Origin: an uncultured Clostridia bacterium
GTDB taxonomy: Bacteria > Bacillota > Clostridia > UMGS1810
Length of the DNA stretch: 9,637 bases
Assembly: GCA_905210855.1 (NCBI GenBank)
Contig: CAJLYL010000064.1
Coordinates: 1-9,637 of the forward strand
Reading direction: 5' to 3'
Every line of letters begins with the position of its first letter. Within the stretch, counting starts at the first letter, position 1. The notes below the pieces were generated by a model that had not been told where the DNA came from, searched no databases, and saw nothing but the letters and a program-made list of their open reading frames with translations. The position numbers and the translations under genes were made by a program. Shown in pieces: positions 1 through 5,401 of the stretch.

Positions 1-260
1 CCTGCCGCTATGTCCTCACCCTTGTCAAGCTTGCCCGCCGGGATTTCGAGGATAATCTCGTCATACGGTATGCGATACTGCCTCACCATGTACACATATC
101 CGTCCTCATCCACCGGCACCACGCCTACGCCGCCCGGGTGTCGCACAATCTCACGCTTTGCCTGCGCTCCGTTGGGACATATCACCGTGTCAAGCGTCAG
201 CTTGATTATGGCACCGTCATATATTTTTTCAGAATCAATGGTTTTTTCTCGAAGCTCCAT
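1..260 (-). CDS. nudF: ADP-ribose pyrophosphatase (Nudix hydrolase), N-terminal part
   Basis: The first 86 codons of a Nudix hydrolase are present; the rest lies beyond the left edge. The frame opens MELREKTIDSEKIYDGAIIK, then has GGVGVVPVDEDGYVYMVRQYR and EIPAGKLDKGED. This succession (variable N-terminal strand, the V-x-Q-Y-R segment, the E-I-P-A-G-K-L segment leading into G-x5-E of the Nudix box) is typical of bacterial NudF/YqkG ADP-ribose pyrophosphatases, which split ADP-ribose into AMP and ribose 5-phosphate in the cytosol. Only the first glycine and glutamate of the Nudix box are in the window; the REUxEExGU part is not, so catalytic integrity cannot be judged. The start is set by an AAGGTGG ribosome binding site at 271-277 that overlaps the stop codon of the upstream gene; the 15-base gap suggests co-transcription and perhaps translational coupling. 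Family call is firm; substrate is inferred. Confidence 0.9.
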   Translation of the reverse strand, partial: MELREKTIDSEKIYDGAIIKLTLDTVICPNGAQAKREIVRHPGGVGVVPVDEDGYVYMVRQYRIPYDEIILEIPAGKLDKGEDIAA

Positions 261-275
261 CTGTCATCTACCACC

Positions 276-1067
276 TTATATTTTTTTGCGCTTTGTTGCG
301 CCGATGTACACCACTATCATGCCTATTATCAGCCCTGCGGCGATTATGCCGACGGCAACTATCCGCCTGCTTGTAACGAAGCCGCGGTCTATCGCCCCTA
401 TGCCGCCCATGGGATTGCCGGGATTGACGGCTATCACATCCTGCTTTTTGTCGGTTGAGACTATCTTGCCGTCCTTGTCGATATACTTTATCGGCAGCTG
501 GGTTTTCACATCGGGCGGATAGAGCCTTATCTCCTTGCCGTCCTTGGTTATGCTCACCGTGCCGTCGCCGAAATTAAATTCCTTTTGCATACCGTCGGAG
601 CGGATGTAATATGCCACCGCCACTATGTCGTCCATGCAGTCTTTGTTTTTCATCTCATCGGGCGCAAGGACGCTGAGTGTGCGTATATCCACCGTGTCGG
701 TCTTGTACACCGCACCGACAGCCTCATACAGGGTTTCGCCGCCGGATTGTCCAGCAGAATTGAGGGATATGAATATATTGTCGCCCACCTTGGGTGTGTT
801 GTAATCCTGAGCGTGCTCGGTGCAATATGTGTAGCGGAATTTTTTTATTTTTACCGAATGTGCAAGCTCTGTTTTGTCCCCCGGCAGCACACCGACGGAA
901 TTGTACACATCGGCAGTTATGTTCTCGTCGTTAATGTCACTTATCGTTGCGAGCACCGCCATGTCGTGGTCATCATTTATTGTGCCGAGAGCCATGTCGC
1001 GCGCAGACGCGCCCGCGGCGCAGCAAAGCACAGCGGCAAGCACAATGCACATCAAAAATTTTCTCAT
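276..1067 (-). CDS. Unidentified exported protein with C-terminal membrane anchor
   Basis: I do not recognise this 263-residue protein. It begins MRKFLMCIVLAAVLCCAAG and has a likely signal peptidase I site after A-S-A near residue 22. A long soluble region rich in beta-prone, acidic stretches follows, then one hydrophobic helix at about residues 233-256 and a basic KRKK end. The predicted topology is an exterior domain tethered to the membrane with a short cytosolic tail. A segment V-G-D-N-I-F-I-S-L preceded by Y-C-T-E-H looks like part of a small barrel, but that is only an impression. An ATG six bases upstream (1073) is in frame, but GGGAGG lies only one base from it and seven bases from the ATG chosen here, so the downstream start is preferred. 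It follows a hairpin after the ispH-S1 gene and is 15 bases from nudF, suggesting a two-gene unit. I saw no clear promoter of its own. Confidence 0.8.
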   Translation of the reverse strand: MRKFLMCIVLAAVLCCAAGASARDMALGTINDDHDMAVLATISDINDENITADVYNSVGVLPGDKTELAHSVKIKKFRYTYCTEHAQDYNTPKVGDNIFISLNSAGQSGGETLYEAVGAVYKTDTVDIRTLSVLAPDEMKNKDCMDDIVAVAYYIRSDGMQKEFNFGDGTVSITKDGKEIRLYPPDVKTQLPIKYIDKDGKIVSTDKKQDVIAVNPGNPMGGIGAIDRGFVTSRRIVAVGIIAAGLIIGMIVVYIGATKRKKI

Positions 1068-1096
1068 ATTCATACCTCCCTCGTTCTTCTAATAGT

Positions 1097-1127
1097 AAAA
1101 GGGCGTTCCGTCAGGCCCGCCCTTTTT
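1097..1127 (-). terminator. Rho-independent terminator-like hairpin after ispH-S1
   Basis: A perfect 9-bp inverted repeat (AAAAGGGCG and CGCCCTTTT, 12-base loop) lies between the stop of the ispH-S1 gene and the next minus-strand gene. The A and T flanks give a short U tract on the minus transcript. The U run is only four bases and then interrupted, so termination may be partial and some transcripts could continue into the exported-protein and nudF genes. Confidence 0.6.
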
Positions 1128-1140
1128 GCAAATCAAAATA

Positions 1141-3159
1141 TTATTCAGCAGCTGTCTCTTCGGCAGTCTCCTGCTCAGCAGTTTCCTCTGCCGGAGCCTC
1201 TGCCTGCTCCTCATGTGCGGCCTCGGCATTATCGTCTGCCGCGCCCTCGTCAGCAAGGAGTGCCCTTATGCTAAGACCAATCTTCTGCTTTTCGAGATCA
1301 AGCTCAACAACCTTAGCCTGTACGTGCTGACCCACGGTAAGCTCATCTTCAACCTTGCCGATTCTTCTGTCGGCAACCTGAGAGATGTGGATAAGTCCGT
1401 CTACTCCGGGGAAAATCTGTGCGAATGCGCCGAAAGGAACTATTCTTACGATTTTGCAATCTACAACAGAACCGACGGAAAGCTCTTCCTTAACCTTATT
1501 CCACGGGTTGTCCTCAGCCTTCTTGAAGCCGAGAGATACTTTGTTCTTCTCTTTGTCAAAATCTATTACATAAACATCTACAACATCGCCAACCTTAACA
1601 ACCTCGGACGGGTGCTTAATCTTTGACCATGAAAGCTCGGATATGTGGATGAGTCCGTCCACACCGCCGATGTCGGCAAATGCGCCGAAATCCGTTATAG
1701 ACTTGATAACGCCCTCGTATCTCTTGCCAACCTCAACATTTGCCCAGAACTCTGCGCTGAGAGCCTCTTTCTGCTCCTTGATAACAGATTTGATTGAGCC
1801 TACAATTCTTGTTTTGCCGCGGAATCTCTTGATATCGATGATTCTGAAAGACGCGGTTGTGTTCAAAAGCACGGAGGGGTCTGCAAGGAATCTGTCGCTC
1901 GCCTGTGAAAGCGGAACAAAAACTCTTACACCATTTGCAACAACAATGACGCCGCCGTTTACAAGCTGTGTCACCTTGCCTTCGAGAATAGCCTTGGATT
2001 CAAAAGCCTCTTCTATCTCCTGCATTCCCTTCATAGATTCAATCTTTTTCATTGAGAGTGTAACTTCGCCTTCAACATCGTTAACTCTGACAACGAATGC
2101 TTCTACCTCATCACCGGGTTTAACCAGCTGTGTGATATCTGCGGAGTCATCCTCTGTAACCTCACTTGCAGGAATGAAACCGTCTGATTTGTAACCGAGA
2201 TTGACGCTTACGCCCTTTTCGGTAACCCCAATTACAGTTCCCTTTACTATATCCCTTGTATGTAAAGTGATCAGAGATTTTTCGTACTCCTCAAATTCTT
2301 TGGCAAAAGTCTCGCCGTTCATCATTTCTTCCATTCTTGAAACTACCTCCTTAATTATCCACGACGGTGTTGAGGCACCTGCCGTGATACCAATTTTCCT
2401 TGGTATATATATATCTTGAGGAAAATCCTCAAAATTTTCGATTTTATAAGTATTTTTGCAATACTCAGAGCATATGTCAAACAGCTTTTTTGTGTTTGCG
2501 CTGTGACTGCCGCCGATGACAATCATCAAATCGACATCCTTGGCTATTTGCGCGGCCTCTTTTTGTCTTTCATCGGTCGCACTACATATTGTATCAAATA
2601 TTATAGGGTTTTGGCAAGTGTTTTTTAGAAAAAATATTATTTTTTCAAAAGTTTTTCTGTCCATGGTCGTCTGACTGACCGCGCACACCCTTTCATCGGG
2701 TGCAATTTTGCCCTCCAGCTCGCTCTCGTCCGTGACTATGAGCGCACTGTTGCCGCACCAGCCGTTAATGCCGATTACCTCGGGGTGGGTTTTGTCCCCC
2801 ACTATCACTACGGTGAAGCCCTCGGCGTGCTTTTCGCTGACTATATTGTGAATTTTCTTCACAAACGGGCAAGTCAGGTCGATGCATTCACCGCCGCTTT
2901 TCGCTATCGATTCCGCGGTTGCCCTGTCAACGCCGTGGGTGCGGATTGCCACCCTTGCGCCCTCGGGCAGAGCCGATATGCCGTCTATCACGGTAACTCC
3001 GCGCGCAGCTAAACGCTCCACTACATCATTGTTGTGAATAATGGGCCCGAGCGTTGCGACCGGCGATTTTTCCGATTCCTTTTCAAGCGCGGATATTGCA
3101 CGGTTGACTCCGAAACAAAAGCCGGCGCTTTTTGCAACAATCAAAGACTTATCATTCAC
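1141..3159 (-). CDS. ispH-rpsA: Fused 4-hydroxy-3-methylbut-2-enyl diphosphate reductase / ribosomal protein S1
   Basis: One 672-residue frame joins two proteins. Residues 1-275 are IspH, the last enzyme of the non-mevalonate isoprenoid pathway, which reduces HMBPP to IPP and DMAPP with a 4Fe-4S cluster. The three cluster cysteines are C15 (AGFCFGV), C97 (TCPFVKK) and C192 (TICSAT); H42, H75, H125/E127, T165 and the S220-A-N222 motif fit the substrate pocket. From about residue 303 come four S1 RNA-binding domains (about 303-372, 390-458, 475-545, 560-630; the second is the most divergent), ending in an acidic Ala/Glu tail, as in Firmicutes S1 proteins. The fusion is a known arrangement in Clostridia. 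A TTG at 3192 extends the frame by 11 codons, but it would sit almost at the predicted transcript start. GTG at 3157-3159 is preferred, with AAGGGTGG at 3170-3177 ten bases upstream. All cluster cysteines are present, so both halves look functional. See the internal start at 2334. Confidence 0.95.
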   Translation of the reverse strand: MNDKSLIVAKSAGFCFGVNRAISALEKESEKSPVATLGPIIHNNDVVERLAARGVTVIDGISALPEGARVAIRTHGVDRATAESIAKSGGECIDLTCPFVKKIHNIVSEKHAEGFTVVIVGDKTHPEVIGINGWCGNSALIVTDESELEGKIAPDERVCAVSQTTMDRKTFEKIIFFLKNTCQNPIIFDTICSATDERQKEAAQIAKDVDLMIVIGGSHSANTKKLFDICSEYCKNTYKIENFEDFPQDIYIPRKIGITAGASTPSWIIKEVVSRMEEMMNGETFAKEFEEYEKSLITLHTRDIVKGTVIGVTEKGVSVNLGYKSDGFIPASEVTEDDSADITQLVKPGDEVEAFVVRVNDVEGEVTLSMKKIESMKGMQEIEEAFESKAILEGKVTQLVNGGVIVVANGVRVFVPLSQASDRFLADPSVLLNTTASFRIIDIKRFRGKTRIVGSIKSVIKEQKEALSAEFWANVEVGKRYEGVIKSITDFGAFADIGGVDGLIHISELSWSKIKHPSEVVKVGDVVDVYVIDFDKEKNKVSLGFKKAEDNPWNKVKEELSVGSVVDCKIVRIVPFGAFAQIFPGVDGLIHISQVADRRIGKVEDELTVGQHVQAKVVELDLEKQKIGLSIRALLADEGAADDNAEAAHEEQAEAPAEETAEQETAEETAAE
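2345..2352 (-). promoter_or_regulatory. Internal ribosome binding site at the IspH/S1 junction
   Basis: Within the fused frame, the codons for I-K-E-V-V spell a complete AAGGAGGT Shine-Dalgarno sequence on the minus strand. Ten bases later is an in-frame ATG (2332-2334, residue 276) that opens MEEMMNGETFAKEFEEYEKS and would give a 397-residue protein with all four S1 domains, close to the length of free Firmicutes S1 proteins. No other start codon lies between. The site sits exactly at the domain boundary. Use as a real start is inferred; spacing of 11 bases from the GGAGG core is slightly long. Confidence 0.5.
2404..2432 (-). promoter_or_regulatory. Possible weak internal promoter overlapping a small hairpin
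   Basis: Inside the IspH half, the minus strand reads TTGAGG, 17 bases, then TATATA. This could act as a weak promoter about 60 bases upstream of the internal ribosome binding site. The -35-like hexamer belongs to a perfect 7-bp inverted repeat with a 3-base loop (2416-2432). The -10 matches consensus at only four of six bases, and the local protein sequence (NFEDFPQDIYIP) alone would favour AT-rich codons, so this is tentative. Confidence 0.25.
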
Positions 3160-3199
3160 AGCTGCGATACCACCCTTACAATATTTCAACAACCATTAT

Positions 3200-3228
3200 A
3201 GTATATCACACATTTTCAAATTACTCAA
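3200..3228 (-). promoter_or_regulatory. Sigma-A promoter of the ispH-S1 gene
   Basis: On the minus strand TTGAGT (3223-3228) is followed after exactly 17 bases by TATACT (3200-3205), with TGA directly before the -10 as in an extended -10 element. The -35 overlaps the stop codon of plsC, so the fused gene has its own start of transcription in addition to any read-through from cmk-plsC. Predicted transcription start is near 3193. Confidence 0.7.
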
Positions 3229-3800
3229 TAGTTATTTTTAATTTTGTTATAAATTTCTTCCGTCATTTTCGCAAGCTCGTCGGACGACAGTCTCTGACCC
3301 CTCAGTGACGAATAATCAATCGGCTTGCCTACGTTGACCTTCACCTTTGAGAACAGCCTGTAATCGGCGTTTATGGACACGGGCACAACAATCGCCCCCG
3401 TCTTTGCGGCAATGAGCGCCGCGCCGGATTTCGGCTCTGCTCCCGGGTGCTTTTTCTCGCGCGTGCCTGTCGGAAATATGCCGAGCACTCTGCCGTCGTC
3501 TATGGATTTCATGCACGCGCGCATCGCGCCTATGTCGCCCTTGCCACGCTTTACAAACACGGTATGCTGTGAGCGAAGCAATGAGTTTATGAGCGGAATA
3601 TGCGATACCTCTTCCTTGCACATAAAGCTTATCATGCGCGGCAGAAAGCACTGAAGCAGCACCGGGTCCCAGTTGCTGATGTGGTTTGAGCAAACCATGC
3701 AGCTGCCGGTTTCGGGCAGATTCTCCGCGCCGTTTATCTCTATGCGGAATATCAGCTTCATAAATCCCTTTACAAGCTGTGTGGCAAAACCTTTGTTCAT
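3225..3800 (-). CDS. plsC: 1-acyl-sn-glycerol-3-phosphate acyltransferase family protein
   Basis: This 191-residue protein matches the PlsC/LPLAT acyltransferase family, which transfers an acyl chain to lysophosphatidic acid at the membrane during phospholipid synthesis. Motif I is N39-H40-I-S-N-W-D45 (the NHx4D catalytic pair), motif II is F-V-K-R85-G, motif III is F109-P-T-G-T-R, and motif IV is V138-V-P140-V. Motif III is normally F-P-E-G-T; here the glutamate is replaced by threonine (codon ACA), an unusual change in a conserved substrate-binding position. Length is near the short bacterial PlsC forms. Its ATG overlaps the cmk stop as ATGA, with GGGAGG inside the end of cmk seven bases upstream, so translation is probably coupled to cmk. 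Family is sure; exact acyl acceptor is inferred. Confidence 0.9.
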   Translation of the reverse strand: MNKGFATQLVKGFMKLIFRIEINGAENLPETGSCMVCSNHISNWDPVLLQCFLPRMISFMCKEEVSHIPLINSLLRSQHTVFVKRGKGDIGAMRACMKSIDDGRVLGIFPTGTREKKHPGAEPKSGAALIAAKTGAIVVPVSINADYRLFSKVKVNVGKPIDYSSLRGQRLSSDELAKMTEEIYNKIKNNY

Positions 3801-4468
3801 GCCCTCGCCTCCCGATTGGTTATGATGTCCGTTATGCGGCGCACCGTCTCGTCAAAGTCTATGTCGCTTGTGTCCACCGTGACGGCGTCGTCAGCCGCCG
3901 CAAGCGGCGCGCAGTCGCGCGACGAATCGGCTCTGTCACGGTCTGTCATGTCGCGCAGCACCTCATCGAAGCTCACGCTCTGTCCTTTTGCGGTCAGCTC
4001 GTCATACCGTCTGCGTGCCCTCGCCTCCGGCGACGCCGTGAGGAATATCTTCACATCCGCATCGGGCAGCACCACGGTGCCTATGTCTCTGCCGTCCATT
4101 ATGCAATTGCTCCTTGCCGCAAAGTCGCGCTGGGTATTGAGCAGCCATGCCCTCACCTCGGGTATGGCGGCAACCGCCGAAGCCCCCATGGATATCTGCG
4201 GTGTGCGGATTTTGTCCGTTACGTCCGCGCCGTCTGCAAACATATGCTGACCGTCGGCACAGTGTTTTATGTCAAGCCGTGTGTCGGGCAGCATGGCGGT
4301 GACAGATGCCGCGTCCGACGGGTCGATTCCCTTTGACACTGCCTTGTAGGCAACGGTGCGATACATTGCGCCGGTGTCTATGTATATAAACCCGAGCGCC
4401 GAAGCCACCGCGCGCGACACAGTGCTCTTGCCCGCGCCGGAGGGGCCGTCTATTGCTACATTAATCAT
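3797..4468 (-). CDS. cmk: Cytidylate kinase
   Basis: This 223-residue protein is CMP/dCMP kinase, which phosphorylates CMP and dCMP with ATP for nucleotide supply. It starts MINVAIDGPSGAGKST, with the P-loop at residues 8-16; D31-T-G-A-M-Y-R37 fits the CMP-binding segment, D125-G-R-D-I-G-T131 is the family signature, and the R-R-R-Y-D-E lid follows at about residue 150. Length equals that of typical Cmk. The frame is open 25 codons further upstream, but GCGAGGAG lies seven bases before the ATG at 4468 and the upstream extension has no ribosome binding site. It is the first gene of a minus-strand cluster cmk-plsC-ispH/S1; cmk next to an S1-type gene is also seen in other bacteria. A strong promoter lies upstream at 4500-4528. 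Confidence 0.95.
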   Translation of the reverse strand: MINVAIDGPSGAGKSTVSRAVASALGFIYIDTGAMYRTVAYKAVSKGIDPSDAASVTAMLPDTRLDIKHCADGQHMFADGADVTDKIRTPQISMGASAVAAIPEVRAWLLNTQRDFAARSNCIMDGRDIGTVVLPDADVKIFLTASPEARARRRYDELTAKGQSVSFDEVLRDMTDRDRADSSRDCAPLAAADDAVTVDTSDIDFDETVRRITDIITNREARA

Positions 4469-4499
4469 ATGGATTCTCCTCGCTTTTTTCATCCATTCA

Positions 4500-4528
4500 A
4501 TTATATACCATAATCGTCGGGAACACAA
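4500..4528 (-). promoter_or_regulatory. Sigma-A promoter of cmk-plsC
   Basis: On the minus strand TTGTGT (4523-4528), a 17-base spacer and a perfect TATAAT (4500-4505) give a clear promoter. Transcription would start near 4493, leaving a leader of roughly 25 bases before the cmk ATG that includes its ribosome binding site. Confidence 0.75.
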
Positions 4529-4691
4529 GTAAAAATTTTTCATTTAATATAATTTTAATTTTTCGGGCAGATGAGGGCATAGAAACTAAATAAATATTCC
4601 GTGCAATGCAAATATACTTGCCATGCAACTGCATTCTCTTTGCTTTCTTACAGTTATCAGAAAAGTTATCAAAAAATTTTTGAAAAACCTA
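4529..4691. other. AT-rich divergent intergenic gap
   Basis: This is the space between the back-to-back cmk and arsR promoters. It is AT-rich and contains several TGCA-type words around 4600-4640 and short A/T tracts. I see no convincing gene, RNA or operator here. Confidence 0.5.
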
Positions 4692-4720
4692 TTGACAAAT
4701 CGCAAAAAAAGTCGTACAAT
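4692..4720 (+). promoter_or_regulatory. Promoter of the metal-efflux operon
   Basis: A perfect TTGACA (4692-4697), a 17-base spacer and TACAAT (4715-4720) form a near-consensus sigma-A promoter. Transcription should start near 4727, inside the operator that follows, so a bound repressor would block polymerase. Confidence 0.85.
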
Positions 4721-4722
4721 AC

Positions 4723-4742
4723 ATTTGAACAGTTATTCAAAT
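4723..4742 (+). promoter_or_regulatory. SmtB/CadC-type operator
   Basis: A perfect inverted repeat ATTTGAA-N6-TTCAAAT with internal TGAACA-GT-TATTCA matches the 12-2-12 operators known for the ArsR/SmtB family (TGAACA-N2-T(A/G)TTCA core). It covers the predicted transcription start of the repressor gene that follows, the classic position for auto-repression relieved by metal. Binding by the adjacent ArsR protein is inferred from family precedent. Confidence 0.85.
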
Positions 4743-4758
4743 GAAAGGATGTTGTAAT

Positions 4759-5112
4759 GTGAACGATATACCCCACTGCGACGAAGTACAGGTACACGAG
4801 AATGTCGTCGCGAGAGCAAAAAGCATTATGCCGGCAGAGGAAGAGCTGTACGACCTGGCGGAGCTGTTCAAGGTGTTCGGCGACAGCACCAGGATAAAGA
4901 TACTCTATGTGCTCTTTGAGGAATCGATGTGCGTGTGCGACATAGCCACCACCCTGGGCATGACGATATCTGCCATATCCCATCAGCTGAAAATTCTCAA
5001 GCAGGCAAAACTGGTCAGCTTCAAGCGGAGCGGAAAAAGCATCATATATTCCCTTGCGGACGACCATGTAAGGACAATCATCAACCAAGGCATGGATCAT
5101 ATTGAAGAATAA
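4759..5112 (+). CDS. ArsR/SmtB-family metal-responsive repressor
   Basis: This 117-residue winged-helix protein should dissociate from its operator on binding Zn, Cd or Pb. The DNA-binding helix region is ISAISHQLKILKQA (about 70-83), followed by the beta wing (about 86-99). Two metal-site signatures are visible. C58-V-C60 in helix 3 (E-S-M-C-V-C-D-I-A), with N-terminal H6-C7, resembles the alpha3N site of CadC. D101-x-H103 and H114-x2-E117 in the last helix match the alpha5 zinc site of SmtB/CzrA. The start is not certain. An in-frame ATG at 4741 would add MKGCCN, giving two further cysteines, but it lies inside the operator only about 14 bases after the predicted transcript start and has no ribosome binding site. 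GTG at 4759 has AAAGGA nine bases upstream and is preferred. The gene heads an operon with the HMA protein (36-base gap) and the ATPase. Confidence 0.93.
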   Translation: MNDIPHCDEVQVHENVVARAKSIMPAEEELYDLAELFKVFGDSTRIKILYVLFEESMCVCDIATTLGMTISAISHQLKILKQAKLVSFKRSGKSIIYSLADDHVRTIINQGMDHIEE

Positions 5113-5148
5113 AATCCGAGCAAAAAAATTTTAAGGAGAGAAAGAAAA

Positions 5149-5367
5149 ATGAAAAAAGTCATGAAAATCGAGAACATTGACTGCGCAAACTGCGCCGCAA
5201 AAATTGAGGAAGGCATCAAAAAAATCGACGGTGTAAATTCCTGCACGCTCAGCTTTTTTGCCGAAAAGCTTGTAATCGACGCGGACGACGACAAGTTTGA
5301 CGCTGTGATGAAAGAGGCAGACAAGGTGGCTCACAAGGTAGAGCCTGATTGCGAGATAAGTTTCTGA
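5149..5367 (+). CDS. Stand-alone heavy-metal-associated (HMA) domain protein
   Basis: This 72-residue protein is a single ferredoxin-like HMA domain, a cytosolic metal carrier. The metal-binding loop is I-D11-C12-A-N-C15. An aspartate just before the first cysteine is typical of the Zn/Cd/Pb domains of ZntA and CadA, whereas copper chaperones usually have threonine there. It has AAGGAGAG about eight to ten bases before the ATG and lies between the repressor and the pump (34 bases to the ATPase start). Because the ATPase lacks an N-terminal HMA domain, this protein probably serves as its detached metal-binding domain. A role as a general metallochaperone is also possible. Confidence 0.9.
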   Translation: MKKVMKIENIDCANCAAKIEEGIKKIDGVNSCTLSFFAEKLVIDADDDKFDAVMKEADKVAHKVEPDCEISF

Positions 5368-5401
5368 TTTCACTTAATTTATTTTAATACCGAGGTGCCC
5401 C

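Noticed and set aside
585..1274. Long plus-strand open frame opposite the exported protein and the end of ispH-S1
   Set aside because: It is antisense to two well-supported genes, crosses a terminator hairpin, has no ribosome binding site and reads as low-complexity shadow sequence.
3779..4336. Plus-strand open frames opposite cmk
   Set aside because: Cmk is certain from its P-loop and signature motifs; the antisense frames are GC-skewed shadows without initiation signals.
4595..4645. Cluster of TGCA words in the cmk-arsR gap, thought of as an operator or small RNA
   Set aside because: The copies are irregular in spacing and orientation, no stable hairpin with a T run follows and no promoter points at them.
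4669..5100. Minus-strand open frame opposite the ArsR gene
   Set aside because: It runs through the operator and promoter of the operon and mirrors the repressor codons; no ribosome binding site is present.
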